Notes: generated from the letters alone by a model not told the origin. Numbered from the stretch's first letter, positions 1 to 9,491 are shown. The stretch is 64,000 bases of DNA from an uncultured Aquimarina sp. (GCA_947498705.1 CANMLW010000008.1:62001-126000); one strand, 5' to 3'. Numbers and translations are program-made.

Positions 1-412
1 GTTTAAAGAGGCTGCCAGACAGTTTAGTCATGAAAAAGAAACGAAAGAAGATGGAGGTCAGCTACTTAATCCAACAACAGGAGATACTCATTTTGAACTT
101 ACAAAAATTGACCCTATATTGTATGATCAAGTGTCCAAGTTAAAAACAAATGAAGTTTCTTTGGTGATTCCTGATCAAGACCGTCAGGGTCGAAAAAAAT
201 TCAAATTAATAACGGTACTTAATCGATATGATGAACATGTAGCAGACTATGCAAAAGATTACCTTAAAATACAAGAATTAGCTCTTAAGAAAAAGCAGAT
301 TAATGCAATTCGAAAATGGCAAAATGAAAAAATAAAGGATACATATATAAAAGTAAACGGAGAATATAGAGACTGTGAATATAGTGGTAACTGGTTAAAA
401 AAAGTTAAATAA
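1..412 (+). CDS. Parvulin-type peptidylprolyl isomerase, C-terminal part (partial)
   Basis: Only the last 136 residues lie in the window; the gene begins upstream. The visible part starts inside a parvulin (PpiC/SurA-like) rotamase domain, with the pattern FKEAARQFSHE followed by EDGGQLLNP, which matches the usual 'A..yS.d..ka.GG.Lg' stretch of the family. A lysine-rich tail follows and ends in a short segment with KVNGEYRDCEY. Proteins of this type are periplasmic folding chaperones for outer-membrane proteins. The stop codon is 1 nt before the start of the moxR-like gene, so the two are probably co-transcribed. The family call rests on a fragment and is moderately secure. Confidence 0.7.
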   Translation, partial: FKEAARQFSHEKETKEDGGQLLNPTTGDTHFELTKIDPILYDQVSKLKTNEVSLVIPDQDRQGRKKFKLITVLNRYDEHVADYAKDYLKIQELALKKKQINAIRKWQNEKIKDTYIKVNGEYRDCEYSGNWLKKVK

Positions 413-413
413 T

Positions 414-1370
414 ATGTCAGACGACGTAGCGGCTATTGAGAGGCTTGTAAAGAAGCACTCAGAACTTAAAAAAGAAATTTCTAAAGTAATTATTGGCCAG
501 GAAAAAGTTATCGATCAGATACTTCTTTCTATTTTTTCAGGAGGTCATGCATTATTAATCGGTGTCCCAGGTTTGGCCAAAACGTTGATGGTTAATACCA
601 TTTCTCAGGCTTTAGGACTTGATTTTAAAAGAATACAGTTTACACCAGATTTGATGCCAAGTGATATATTAGGTAGTGAAATCCTGGATGAGACAAGACA
701 TTTTAAGTTTATTAAAGGCCCTATTTTTTCTAACATAATTTTGGCAGATGAGATAAATAGAACTCCTCCAAAGACCCAGGCGGCACTTTTAGAAGCTATG
801 CAAGAACGAGCTGTGACAGTTGCGGGGCATCATTATAAGTTAGATCTTCCATATTTTGTTTTGGCGACTCAAAACCCAATAGAACAAGAAGGTACATATC
901 CTTTGCCAGAAGCTCAATTGGATCGTTTTATGTTTGCAATAGAATTAAAATATCCTAGTTTTCAAGAAGAAGTAGAAGTAGTAAAAAGTACAACTACCGA
1001 TGTAACAACAAAGGTAAATGCACTATTTACAGCACAAGAAATTATAGATTTTCAGCACCTTGTAAGACGAATTCCTGTTGCTGATAATGTGGTTGAATAT
1101 GCGGTTGGTTTGGTTGGAAAAACAAGACCCAATGGAGAATTTGCTACAGAACTGGTAAATAATTATATTGATTGGGGAGCAGGACCAAGAGCTTCTCAAA
1201 ACTTAATACTAGCAGCCAAATCCAATGCAGCAATTCGAGGTAAGTTTTCACCAGATATAGAAGATGTTCAGGCTGTTGCTATGGGAATACTAAGGCATAG
1301 GATGATCAAAAATTATAAAGCTGAGGCAGAAAATATAAGTATAGAAGAAATAATTAAAAGCTTGTTTTAA
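414..1370 (+). CDS. MoxR family AAA+ ATPase
   Basis: This 318-residue protein is a complete MoxR-type AAA+ ATPase. Walker A is GVPGLAKT at residues 50-57 and Walker B is ADEIN at 111-115, followed by the MoxR signature NRTPPKTQAALLEAMQE. The lid domain contains the sensor-2 type segment GAGPRASQNL. MoxR ATPases act as cytoplasmic chaperones that help activate or insert metal cofactors and often partner with VWA-domain proteins. No VWA or DUF58 gene follows here: the gene is preceded by a folding isomerase with a 1-nt gap and is followed by a strong terminator, so its client is not apparent. Confidence 0.93.
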   Translation: MSDDVAAIERLVKKHSELKKEISKVIIGQEKVIDQILLSIFSGGHALLIGVPGLAKTLMVNTISQALGLDFKRIQFTPDLMPSDILGSEILDETRHFKFIKGPIFSNIILADEINRTPPKTQAALLEAMQERAVTVAGHHYKLDLPYFVLATQNPIEQEGTYPLPEAQLDRFMFAIELKYPSFQEEVEVVKSTTTDVTTKVNALFTAQEIIDFQHLVRRIPVADNVVEYAVGLVGKTRPNGEFATELVNNYIDWGAGPRASQNLILAAKSNAAIRGKFSPDIEDVQAVAMGILRHRMIKNYKAEAENISIEEIIKSLF

Positions 1371-1415
1371 AAATGGTTTAGATTATTTTTTAAATTAAAA
1401 GTACATAATGCATAC

Positions 1416-1470
1416 AAGTGCTGGTATTTTATCCAAAATGTTTGAGGGTAAAATACCAGCACTTTTTTAT
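1416..1470 (+). terminator. Intrinsic terminator after the MoxR gene
   Basis: A perfect 16-bp inverted repeat (1416-1431 with 1449-1464) around a 17-nt loop is followed by a T-run. It lies 45 nt after the moxR-like stop codon and closes the isomerase-moxR unit. Confidence 0.9.
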
Positions 1471-1560
1471 TTCTAAAAGAAGATTAAACCATTTTAAAAA
1501 ATTAGGGTCATATATATAGAACGTTCTAAAATGATATAGATAATTTTTTAAAAAGAAGAC

Positions 1561-1974
1561 ATGAAAAATATAATAATGAGCATTTTTATTTTATGCGTAA
1601 GCATTGTATCTGCTCAACATCAATCAAAAGAAGAAAGACAATCTCATAGAAAACAAAAAAAAGAGTTTTTTCAGAGTTTATCAGAAAGCCAAAAAAACAA
1701 GCTAAAAGACTTAAAAGAGTTGAAAATTAGGCATCGAAAAGAGTTTAAGCAAACATTTACTAAAGAACAATTGTCGATAGTTAATAATGAAGATTTATCC
1801 CGAAAAGGAAAGCGAAAAGCTTTAAAGCCAACTTTTAATGAACGACAGAAAAAGATGAAAAAAGGACATAGAGAACAAATGAAAATAGAAAGAGAAAAGT
1901 TTAAGTCTACTTTGAATGAAGAACAATTAAAGTTATTTGAAGAGTTTCATAAAAGAAAAGAAATGAAAAAATAA
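1561..1974 (+). CDS. Small secreted Lys/Glu-rich protein, Spy/CpxP-like
   Basis: This 137-residue protein has a signal peptide of about 18 residues ending in VSAQ. The mature part is almost entirely charged helix, rich in K, E, R and Q, with no cysteine. Four short L-x-x-x-Q type motifs recur at regular intervals: LSESQ, FTKEQ, FNERQ and LNEEQ. This pattern is the LTxxQ signature of Spy/CpxP periplasmic chaperones, which bind unfolded protein and often respond to envelope stress. The gene stands alone with a terminator on each side. The family assignment is from motif pattern and composition only; a simple coiled-coil periplasmic protein is the alternative. Confidence 0.65.
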   Translation: MKNIIMSIFILCVSIVSAQHQSKEERQSHRKQKKEFFQSLSESQKNKLKDLKELKIRHRKEFKQTFTKEQLSIVNNEDLSRKGKRKALKPTFNERQKKMKKGHREQMKIEREKFKSTLNEEQLKLFEEFHKRKEMKK

Positions 1975-2300
1975 GTAAATCATAGAATAGTGATTTTATG
2001 CAACAAAGTGAAGTGTGAAAGCTTCACTTTTTATGTTATATAAAGTGAAAAGTTTGCTTTTTATCGATGATTTTTAATGAATTACAATAACGTTTTCGAT
2101 ATTCTTCAGAATTAGATGTGACTTTCTTAAGTATTTTTTTAGGAAATTACCATAATTATAATCATTAAATTATAAATTTTGACATTTTAGACCCTGTATT
2201 TTTTTCAATTATGTAAAAAGAAACCAGAACCCATATTCGCTGCTTTAAAGTGGTTTAAAATTCGTATTTTCGTAGGACTTACATAACAAAAAAATAGTAT
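1975..2300. other. Intergenic region before aconitase
   Basis: This stretch of about 325 bases holds the terminator of the CpxP-like gene and then an AT-rich leader. A TATTTTCG element at 2265-2272 resembles the Bacteroidota -7 box TAnnTTTG with one mismatch and sits 29 nt before the aconitase start. I found no convincing TTTG at the expected -33 position and no ORF or RNA gene. Confidence 0.5.
2005..2032 (+). terminator. Intrinsic terminator after the CpxP-like gene
   Basis: A 9-bp perfect stem (2005-2013 with 2022-2030) around an 8-nt loop runs into five T residues, 30 nt after the stop codon. Confidence 0.8.
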
Positions 2301-4565
2301 ATGGCATTTGATATCAATATGATAAAAAAGGTCTACAGTCAGATAGCGACACGTGTAGAAGCGGCACGCGAATTAACTGGAAAACCCTTAACACTAGCAG
2401 AGAAAATTTTATATTCACATTTATGGGAAAAAAAGGCAACAGAAGCTTTTAAGAGAGGTAAAGATTATGTGGATTTTGCTCCTGATCGAATAGCATGCCA
2501 GGATGCAACAGCCCAAATGGCATTGTTGCAATTTATGCAGGCTGGAAAAGATAGAGTTGCGGTACCAACAACGGTGCACTGTGATCATTTAATACAAGCA
2601 AAGGTTGGCGCAGATAAAGATTTACAATCAGCTTTAAATAGCAGTAATGAAGTATTTAACTTTTTAGAATCAGTATCTAATAAATATGGTATTGGTTTTT
2701 GGAAACCCGGTGCTGGAATTATACATCAGGTAGTGTTAGAAAATTACGCATTCCCAGGGGGTATGATGATCGGTACAGATTCACATACGGTAAATGCAGG
2801 TGGATTAGGTATGGTTGCGATTGGAGTTGGAGGAGCAGATGCGGTAGATGTAATGGCAGGAATGCCGTGGGAGCTTAAATTTCCAAAACTAATCGGAGTT
2901 AAACTTACTGGAAAGTTAAATGGATGGACAGCTCCAAAGGATGTAATACTTAAAGTTGCTGGTATTTTAACTGTAAAAGGTGGTACCGGTGCAATAGTAG
3001 AGTATTTTGGTCCTGGAGCAGAAGCAATGTCTTGTACCGGTAAAGGAACAATCTGTAATATGGGAGCCGAAATAGGAGCAACTACATCTACATTTGGATA
3101 TGATGAGTCTATGGAGCGTTATCTACGTGCTACAGATCGAGCCGATATTGCAGATGAAGCAAATAAGGTAAAAGAACATCTTACCGGTGATGCAGAGGTG
3201 TATGCAGATCCAGAGCAATATTTTGATCAGGTAATCGAGATTAACCTTTCTGAATTAAAACCACATGTTAACGGGCCGTTTACACCCGATTTAGCAACTC
3301 CGGTTGGAGAGATGACTCAAAAAGCGAAAAGCAATGACTGGCCTCTAAGAGTAGAATGGGGATTAATTGGTTCTTGTACCAATTCATCTTATGAAGATTT
3401 ATCCAGAGCTGCATCTATTGCCAAGCAAGCGTTGGATAAAGGATTAAAAACGAAAGCGGATTTTGGAATAAACCCAGGATCAGAGCAAGTACGTTTTACA
3501 GCAGAAAGAGATGGTCTTTTGGATATTTTTGAGCAATTGGATGCCAAAATATTTACAAATGCATGTGGACCTTGTATTGGGCAGTGGGCTAGAGAAGGTG
3601 CTGATAAAGAAGAAAAAAATTCGATTATACACTCATTTAATAGAAATTTCGCAAAACGTGCTGACGGTAACCCAAATACACATGCTTTTGTGGCATCTCC
3701 AGAAATGGTTGCAGCGGTTGCAATTTCGGGACGTTTAGATTTCAATCCTATCACCGATAAGTTAATTAACGAAAATGGAGAAGAGGTGATGTTAGATGAA
3801 CCAACGGGATGGGAGTTGCCGCCAAAAGGTTTTGAGGTAGAAGATGCGGGTTATCTAGCCCCAGAAGAAGATGGATCTGGAGTAGAAGTAGTAGTAGATC
3901 CAAAATCAGAAAGATTAGAATTGTTAACTCCATTTGAACCATGGGATGGTAAGAACATTACAGGAGCGAAATTATTGATAAAAGCTTTCGGAAAATGTAC
4001 AACAGACCACATTTCTATGGCAGGACCTTGGTTGCGTTACAGAGGGCACTTAGATAATATATCTAATAATTGTTTGATTGGAGCTGTAAATGCTTATAAT
4101 AAAAAGACAAACTTTATTAAAAGTCAACTTACAGGAGAATATGATGGGGTGCCAAATGTACAAAGAGCTTATAAAAAGGCAGGAGTACCTACCATTGTAG
4201 TAGGAGATCATAATTATGGAGAAGGTTCTTCTAGAGAACATGCAGCGATGGAACCAAGACATTTAGGGGTACGAGCAGTAATTGTAAAATCATTTGCAAG
4301 AATACATGAGACAAACCTTAAAAAACAAGGGATGCTTGGACTTACATTTGCTAATGAAAGTGATTATGATTTAATACAAGAAAACGACACATTTAACTTC
4401 TTGGATTTAGATGTGTTTGCAGAAGGAAAGCAATTAACCTTAGAAATTGTTCATGAAGATGGATCAAAAGATGAGATTAAATTAAATCATACTTATAATG
4501 AATCACAAATAGAGTGGTTTAAAGAAGGATCAGCTTTGAACCTGATAAAAAAGCAAAACGTTTAG
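2301..4565 (+). CDS. acn: Aconitate hydratase (mitochondrial-type aconitase)
   Basis: This 754-residue enzyme interconverts citrate and isocitrate in the TCA cycle. The [4Fe-4S] ligands are visible: C359 in [10 protein letters not shown], and C422 and C425 in [10 protein letters not shown]. The swivelling C-terminal domain carries [15 protein letters not shown], the substrate-binding serine/arginine loop. Length and start ([12 protein letters not shown]) fit the roughly 750-residue aconitase of the mitochondrial type common in Bacteroidota, rather than the longer AcnA (about 890) or AcnB (about 860) of proteobacteria. The gene is monocistronic: it has its own leader and ends at a bidirectional terminator facing the convergent PLP-enzyme operon. 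Confidence 0.97.
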   Translation: MAFDINMIKKVYSQIATRVEAARELTGKPLTLAEKILYSHLWEKKATEAFKRGKDYVDFAPDRIACQDATAQMALLQFMQAGKDRVAVPTTVHCDHLIQAKVGADKDLQSALNSSNEVFNFLESVSNKYGIGFWKPGAGIIHQVVLENYAFPGGMMIGTDSHTVNAGGLGMVAIGVGGADAVDVMAGMPWELKFPKLIGVKLTGKLNGWTAPKDVILKVAGILTVKGGTGAIVEYFGPGAEAMSCTGKGTICNMGAEIGATTSTFGYDESMERYLRATDRADIADEANKVKEHLTGDAEVYADPEQYFDQVIEINLSELKPHVNGPFTPDLATPVGEMTQKAKSNDWPLRVEWGLIGSCTNSSYEDLSRAASIAKQALDKGLKTKADFGINPGSEQVRFTAERDGLLDIFEQLDAKIFTNACGPCIGQWAREGADKEEKNSIIHSFNRNFAKRADGNPNTHAFVASPEMVAAVAISGRLDFNPITDKLINENGEEVMLDEPTGWELPPKGFEVEDAGYLAPEEDGSGVEVVVDPKSERLELLTPFEPWDGKNITGAKLLIKAFGKCTTDHISMAGPWLRYRGHLDNISNNCLIGAVNAYNKKTNFIKSQLTGEYDGVPNVQRAYKKAGVPTIVVGDHNYGEGSSREHAAMEPRHLGVRAVIVKSFARIHETNLKKQGMLGLTFANESDYDLIQENDTFNFLDLDVFAEGKQLTLEIVHEDGSKDEIKLNHTYNESQIEWFKEGSALNLIKKQNV

Positions 4566-4582
4566 AACAAACTTTTTACTAA

Positions 4583-4622
4583 TAAAAACTCCTTAATACA
4601 CATGTATTAAGGAGTTTTTTTT
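4583..4622. terminator. Bidirectional intrinsic terminator, acn / PLP enzyme
   Basis: A 12-bp perfect stem (4588-4599 with 4604-4615) with a 4-nt loop has an A-run on the left and a T-run on the right. It can therefore end both acn (+) and the convergent PLP-enzyme operon (-), whose stop codon lies 27 nt beyond the stem. Confidence 0.9.
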
Positions 4623-4642
4623 GTTTAAATATATGATTCTGC

Positions 4643-5830
4643 TTATATAATTTGCAGTGCATTTTCGAGATCCTTAATAAGGTCATTTTTGTGTTCTAAA
4701 CCAACTGATATTCTAATATCTCCTAAAGATATTCCCATACCTTCAAATTGATCTTTATCTAATTCTTTTAAGTAGCTAATTGCAGGTACATAAACCAAGC
4801 TTTCATGGCCACCCCAGCCAACGCCTTTTTGAAATACTTTTAATGTGTCAAAAAATGTTTTGATTTTATCAAGGTCATTCGTTTTTACTTGAAAAGCCAT
4901 AAGCCCACCATAGCCACTCATTTGTTTCTTGCCTAATTCGTATTGAGGAAAGCTAGGTAATCCAGGGTATTTAATACTTGTTATTTTAGGATGTTTCTCT
5001 AGAAAACTGGCAACTGCCATTGCATTTTCCTGATGTTTCTCTAGACGCATAGGTAATGTTCTAAGGCTACGCATTAATAACCATGCTTCCATCGGAGCCG
5101 TTTTTGGACCAAGCATTTCGTATTCATTAAGAAAAATACTATCCAAATCTTCTTTTTTACCAATAACAACACCGCCAATCAAATCGCTATGTCCACCAAA
5201 ATATTTAGAACATGAATGAACCTCAAGGTCAATTCCCATTTCTAAAGGTTTCTGAAAAATAGGAGTAGACCAGGTGTTATCGATAATTGTTTTGATCTTG
5301 TTTTTTTTAGCAAGTTGCGCTACAGCTTCAATATCCTGCAATGAAAAAACTACAGAAGAAGGGCTTTCCAAATATATTAGTTTAGTATTTGGGCGTATCG
5401 CATTTTCAAAGTCTTTAATGTCTTCGCCAGTTACAAAAGTGGTTTCAACATTCATTTTTTTGGCCAAGTAGCTTTTTAGTAACGTACTTGCAGGTCCATA
5501 TAAATTCTTGATAGCAATTACATGGTCATTAGGCTCTAAAAAATGGAGACATGAAGCCGAAATAGCTGCCATTCCAGAAGGGAATAATTGTGCTTTTTCG
5601 CCTCCTGCAATATGTGCTAGTTTTTGCTCTACGGCTATTACTGTTGGGTTTTTTCCTCTCGAGTAAATAAAATTACCCATCCTGTCGTCAAAAGCAGTGT
5701 CAATTGCCTCCCAGTTTTCAAATGTAAATAATGAATTTTGAAATATAGGGGGAACAACCGCTCCGTGATATTGGCTTCGTTCCTCTCCTAGATGAGCCAA
5801 CATTGTCTCTAATTCGTGTTTGTGGTCCAT
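4643..5830 (-). CDS. Cys/Met metabolism PLP-dependent enzyme (gamma-synthase/beta-lyase fold)
   Basis: This is a 396-residue fold-type I PLP enzyme of the cystathionine gamma-synthase / beta-lyase / methionine gamma-lyase family. The family landmarks are an early YSRGKNPT segment, FPSGMAAI (PLP phosphate region), IDNTWSTP (Asp to the pyridine N), and the Schiff-base lysine K209 in HSCSKYFGGHSD. I chose the methionine at 5830 because homologous proteins begin close to MDHKHELETMLAHLG. A longer frame reaching 5905 would overlap the upstream antiporter gene and adds no recognisable sequence. The exact reaction (synthase, lyase or sulfhydrylase) cannot be told from sequence alone. It is cotranscribed with the NhaC-type antiporter, 37 nt downstream of it. 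Confidence 0.88.
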   Translation of the reverse strand: MDHKHELETMLAHLGEERSQYHGAVVPPIFQNSLFTFENWEAIDTAFDDRMGNFIYSRGKNPTVIAVEQKLAHIAGGEKAQLFPSGMAAISASCLHFLEPNDHVIAIKNLYGPASTLLKSYLAKKMNVETTFVTGEDIKDFENAIRPNTKLIYLESPSSVVFSLQDIEAVAQLAKKNKIKTIIDNTWSTPIFQKPLEMGIDLEVHSCSKYFGGHSDLIGGVVIGKKEDLDSIFLNEYEMLGPKTAPMEAWLLMRSLRTLPMRLEKHQENAMAVASFLEKHPKITSIKYPGLPSFPQYELGKKQMSGYGGLMAFQVKTNDLDKIKTFFDTLKVFQKGVGWGGHESLVYVPAISYLKELDKDQFEGMGISLGDIRISVGLEHKNDLIKDLENALQII

Positions 5831-5867
5831 GTCTATTATGTATAATGGATAAGCAATAAATGCTAAG

Positions 5868-7331
5868 TTATAATTTGTTTTTTTTGTTTTTATAAAAGCA
5901 ACCAATACCTAATATGGCAAGAGTTGGCGCAATAATAAGATTTATTAATGAAAGTAACTGCCAATACCAGTATTCTTCAAAAGCTACTCCCAATGTGGTA
6001 GACATGAATAGTGTGGTAGCTGTCCATGGGACAACACTTTCTAACATAGTACCATAATCTTCTATAGACCTTGATAATACACGTCTAGAAATCCCAAATT
6101 CATCATATCTGCGTTTAAAAGCGTCTCCTATAATAAAGCTCGTAGCACTTTGATTAGAGGTAATCGAATTGGTAAACGCTGTAGAAATAAGAGATGATAA
6201 TATGATAGAAGATTTTGTTTTGGTAAACGAAAATACTCGGTTTACAATTTTAGGCATTGCATCAGTAACATCAATAGTTCCTATAAAGGTAAGCACCATA
6301 AGTGTGAAAACGATTACTTCATTAAGTTCGAACAACCCACCTCTATTAAAAAGTTTGTGCAATTCCTCAGGAACTTCACCAGCCCACGGAGCCATGCTAA
6401 TATTAAACCCGCTTTTTAATGCTTCCATAACATCTTTTATTCCAAAATCCTGAAAAATAAGTGCTAGAAAACAAGATACAATTGCAGATAATAATAAAAT
6501 AGGTAAGGTTGCCTTTTTTCTAATTGATCCATATAGTACGATTAAAGGCGGAATCAATAAAAAAACATTAAAATCAAAAATGGCTTCTATAGCGTTCAGT
6601 GTTTCTGAAATTTGAATCCCATTTATATCTGTGTTTGCAGGAGGATGTATAAAACCCATGATAAAAAAAATAATTCCAGCAATTGTTGCAGATGGTATGG
6701 TTGTATACATCATAGATTTAATATGTTCATACAAGTCTATATCTACTGCCATTGCCGCTAGGTTTGTAGTGTCTGATAAAGGAGACATTTTGTCTCCAAA
6801 ATAAGCTCCTCCAATTATAGCCCCTGCTGTAATTCCTAAATGTGCATCAACAGAAGAAGCAACACCAATAATCACAGCACCTATGGTACCAACAGAACCC
6901 CATGAAGTACCAGTCATTGTAGAAAAAATAATAGGAACAATAAAAGCTAATATGTACATATAACTAGGATTAATTAACTTTATACCATAGTAGATTAACA
7001 TAGGAATGGTGCCTCCTATGATCCAGGTACCAATAATAATTCCAATGGCAAATAATATGAGTACCGCAGGAAATCCTTTTGCTAATTTATTGACAATAGC
7101 TTTTTGAATTGTAGACCAGCTATACCCAAGAGCTATTAAGTGTGCAGAAGAAAATACAGTAGCTAAAAGAAAAACTATTTCTAGCGGAAAAGCGGGGAGG
7201 TTAAATACTCTAGGCTGAATAATAAGACCATACACTATCAATATTGTTAAAAAAATAATGGGTAGCAATAGATGAATGAAAGAAGGAGAGTCCTTTGCTT
7301 CTGGAAGTATAGTTTTTTCGTTTTGTAACAT
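5868..7331 (-). CDS. nhaC: NhaC family Na+/H+ antiporter
   Basis: This 487-residue integral membrane protein has about a dozen hydrophobic segments. It carries the NhaC/IT-superfamily pattern of internal glycine- and serine-rich motifs, including FSTMTGTSWGSVGTIG and GGAYFGDKMSPLSDTTNLAA, the substrate-site helices of this family. Close to the C-terminus is TNSITSNQSATSFI. It exchanges Na+ for H+ across the inner membrane, fitting a marine sodium-rich habitat. It is the first gene of a two-gene unit with the PLP enzyme, an association of unknown meaning. NhaC-type carriers of organic acid or amino-acid/sodium exchange (for example malate/lactate) are the alternative. Confidence 0.88.
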   Translation of the reverse strand: MLQNEKTILPEAKDSPSFIHLLLPIIFLTILIVYGLIIQPRVFNLPAFPLEIVFLLATVFSSAHLIALGYSWSTIQKAIVNKLAKGFPAVLILFAIGIIIGTWIIGGTIPMLIYYGIKLINPSYMYILAFIVPIIFSTMTGTSWGSVGTIGAVIIGVASSVDAHLGITAGAIIGGAYFGDKMSPLSDTTNLAAMAVDIDLYEHIKSMMYTTIPSATIAGIIFFIMGFIHPPANTDINGIQISETLNAIEAIFDFNVFLLIPPLIVLYGSIRKKATLPILLLSAIVSCFLALIFQDFGIKDVMEALKSGFNISMAPWAGEVPEELHKLFNRGGLFELNEVIVFTLMVLTFIGTIDVTDAMPKIVNRVFSFTKTKSSIILSSLISTAFTNSITSNQSATSFIIGDAFKRRYDEFGISRRVLSRSIEDYGTMLESVVPWTATTLFMSTTLGVAFEEYWYWQLLSLINLIIAPTLAILGIGCFYKNKKNKL

Positions 7332-7631
7332 ATAAGAATGGTTAGTGTTAAATTTTTTGATTTAAATTGTATTTATGATTCTTAAAAATTTAGGCTTTAC
7401 AATATTATACGACTAACTAATAAAGTATTTTAGTTTTTTAAATAAAATATAGAAAAGTATACGGCTTAAATACGGGCTGTTTGATGGGGCATTATGATAT
7501 AACAAGTTCATTGTTTTGTTGCGGTGAAAGTGCTGGATATACTTTTTAAGTGAGTTATGTCGTTATTAGAGTACGAAGTTATTCAGTGTTCATTATTTTA
7601 ATACCAACGAAAATACAAAATTATAATTATT
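7332..7631. other. Divergent intergenic region between the antiporter and the Crp-like gene
   Basis: Three hundred AT-rich bases hold the leaders of both divergent genes. I saw no clean TAnnTTTG with a -33 box on either strand, no convincing Crp-type palindrome, and no ORF or stable RNA. Confidence 0.4.
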
Positions 7632-8324
7632 ATGAGCGTAATTTGGTTTTTTGAGGACACAAATATCTTTAATTTATTGTGTCCACATAAATTTAAAAGA
7701 TACAGAGAAAGTCACGATTTTAATGAATATAAAAAAAGTGATTATATCTATTTTGAAGAAGATTCTGCTAATAAGGTGTATCTTATACAGAGTGGAAAGG
7801 TTAAGATTGGGTATTATTCTGTGGATGGTCAGGAAATAGTAAAAGCAATTTTGACGAAAGGAGAGATTTTTGGAGAAAAAGCAATTCTTGGCGAAAATAA
7901 AAGAACAGAGTTTGCTCAATCAGTAGATAATGGAACTTCTATATGTCCGATTGGGGTAGAAACGATGTTAGAGCTAATGAGAGAAAATCAGAAGTTTAGT
8001 CTTAAGATATATAAATTTATTGGCATGCGTTTTAAACGCCTAGAAAGGCGACTGCAATTGTTACTTTTTAAGGATAGTAAAACGAGACTTTTAGAGTTTT
8101 TGGATGAATTGAAAGATGATTATGGACATTGTTGTCCCGATACAGGCGATATGGTTATTGAGCATCCTTATACCCAAAAAGATATAGCAAATCTTATAGG
8201 TACTTCTCGTCCTACTTTAAACATTATCATGAATGAGTTAAAAGAGGGAAATATTATAGATTTTAACCGAAAAGAAATTAGATTTAAAAATAATCCTAAT
8301 GTTAGCTGGCTAACAGTTTATTAA
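7632..8324 (+). CDS. Crp/Fnr family transcriptional regulator
   Basis: This 230-residue protein has an N-terminal cyclic-nucleotide-binding-type beta roll (about residues 30-130, with GEIFGEKAILGE in the phosphate-cassette position). A long dimer helix follows, then a C-terminal winged helix with the HTH at about 176-206 (YTQKDIANLIGTSRPTLNII). It lacks the four-cysteine cluster of Fnr, so it is not an oxygen-sensing iron-sulfur protein. Arginine and serine typical of a cAMP pocket are not conserved, so the effector is unknown. The gene is followed after 47 nt by a lipoprotein gene with a separate -7 box, so regulation of that neighbour is possible but unproven. Confidence 0.88.
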   Translation: MSVIWFFEDTNIFNLLCPHKFKRYRESHDFNEYKKSDYIYFEEDSANKVYLIQSGKVKIGYYSVDGQEIVKAILTKGEIFGEKAILGENKRTEFAQSVDNGTSICPIGVETMLELMRENQKFSLKIYKFIGMRFKRLERRLQLLLFKDSKTRLLEFLDELKDDYGHCCPDTGDMVIEHPYTQKDIANLIGTSRPTLNIIMNELKEGNIIDFNRKEIRFKNNPNVSWLTVY

Positions 8325-8336
8325 TATCATGGCATT

Positions 8337-8344
8337 TATCTTTG
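8337..8344 (+). promoter_or_regulatory. Candidate -7 box for the RskA-like lipoprotein gene
   Basis: TATCTTTG matches the Bacteroidota -7 consensus TAnnTTTG and lies 27 nt before the ATG at 8372. No good -33 TTTG is present at the usual spacing, so this is a weak call. Confidence 0.35.
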
Positions 8345-8371
8345 TGATTAGTAATTATAAAAATAAATGCA

Positions 8372-9280
8372 ATGTTAAGAAAAACAATATTTGGAATACT
8401 CGCAATAAGTTTTATTGTAGCGTCATGTAATAACGATGATGATGCAGGAAATGTTATTACAGAATCTAATTTAACATTAAACCTTTCTGGACTTGAAGAT
8501 TTGGGTGAAGGTTATTTGTATGAAGGTTGGGTAATTGTAAACGGTGTACCTGTATCTACAGGAACTTTTTCAGTAAATGCTTCTGGAGAATTATCTAATA
8601 CGACATTTAGCCTAAATACAGAAGTATTAAATGCGGCTACTGCATTTGTGTTAAGTATAGAGCCTAATCCAGATCCTAATCCTTTACCTGCCGATACAAA
8701 ACTATTAAGCGGAGATTTTGGAGACGGAAACACTGCTACGCTTGGGTTGGGACCTATAGGAGAAGGTGATTTCTCTGAAGCATCTGGATCTTTTTTCTTG
8801 AGAACCCCAACAGATGAAGCACCAGAAACTGCAAATAATATGAATGATCAATACGGAGTATGGTTTGGTACTCCAGGAATGCCTCCTGCGGCGAGTCTTT
8901 CATTACCTGCTCTTAATGCTGGATGGAAATATGAAGGCTGGGTAGTATCAGAAGGAGTACCTGTTTCTACAGGAACGTTTGTTGCAGGAGATAGAGCAGA
9001 TGATAATGTAGGAGCAGCTGATGGATTTAGCGAGACAGCTTCAAATGGTCCTCAATTACCAGGAGAGGACTTTTTTAGAAATGTACCGAGTGGAGTAACC
9101 TTTCCTTTGGATGTAAGAGAAAAAACGGTAGTTATTTCAGTAGAACCTGATCCAGATAACTCTGCAGCACCATTTTCTTTAAAACCATTAGTTGGTACGG
9201 CAGGAACAGATACGGCGCCAGTGAGTTACGATTTTTCGGTAAATCAAGCATCTTTCCCAACAGGAAGCGTGTCTAGATAA
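8372..9280 (+). CDS. Lipoprotein with two RskA-like (anti-sigma-K) domains
   Basis: This 302-residue protein has a signal peptide ending in the lipobox IVASC, with C19 as the lipidated residue. CNNDDD follows and resembles a Bacteroidota surface-export signal. The mature part is a tandem duplication. Copy one has YEGWVIVNGVPVSTGTF and later VLSIEPNPDPNPLP; copy two has YEGWVVSEGVPVSTGTF and later VISVEPDPDNSAAP. The order YEGW-x-P-VSTGTF then EPxPD matches the extracytoplasmic domain of RskA-type anti-sigma factors. The cytoplasmic zinc anti-sigma domain and the membrane helix of real RskA are absent, so sigma binding is unlikely; the fold may serve as an exported ligand-binding or structural module. 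It follows a Crp-like gene and ends at a strong terminator. Confidence 0.75.
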   Translation: MLRKTIFGILAISFIVASCNNDDDAGNVITESNLTLNLSGLEDLGEGYLYEGWVIVNGVPVSTGTFSVNASGELSNTTFSLNTEVLNAATAFVLSIEPNPDPNPLPADTKLLSGDFGDGNTATLGLGPIGEGDFSEASGSFFLRTPTDEAPETANNMNDQYGVWFGTPGMPPAASLSLPALNAGWKYEGWVVSEGVPVSTGTFVAGDRADDNVGAADGFSETASNGPQLPGEDFFRNVPSGVTFPLDVREKTVVISVEPDPDNSAAPFSLKPLVGTAGTDTAPVSYDFSVNQASFPTGSVSR

Positions 9281-9306
9281 AAATATAATAATCGTTGTTT
9301 GTTTAT

Positions 9307-9345
9307 AAAGCGTAACCAATATTTGGTTGCGCTTTATTTTATTTA
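9307..9345 (+). terminator. Intrinsic terminator after the RskA-like lipoprotein gene
   Basis: A 12-bp stem (9307-9318 with 9324-9335) containing one G-T pair and a 5-nt loop is followed by a T-rich run, 26 nt past the stop. Confidence 0.85.
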
Positions 9346-9368
9346 ACTCCTAACTTATTCTGTAATCC

Positions 9369-9402
9369 TTTGGCTCTATAAAGACTGATTTATTTACATT
9401 TG
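9369..9402 (+). promoter_or_regulatory. Candidate housekeeping promoter of the TlpA-like gene
   Basis: TTTG at 9369-9372 and TACATTTG at 9395-9402 match the -33 and -7 boxes of Bacteroidota primary-sigma promoters. The spacing of 22 nt is slightly longer than the usual 19-21. Its position supports translation from the ATG at 9492 rather than from any codon upstream. Confidence 0.45.
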
Positions 9403-9491
9403 TATGTCTTATATGGTTGTATCATTTGTTCATATTAAAATTCAAAAAAGAGAAGCATATCATATATAAATTCAATCTATTTATACAGCTT

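Noticed and set aside
5831..5905. Upstream extension of the PLP-enzyme gene
   Set aside because: Would overlap the antiporter gene end and adds residues not seen at the start of this family.
9417..9491. TTG start upstream of the TlpA-like gene
   Set aside because: The ATG at 9492 gives a normal membrane anchor; the TTG would add charged residues before it.
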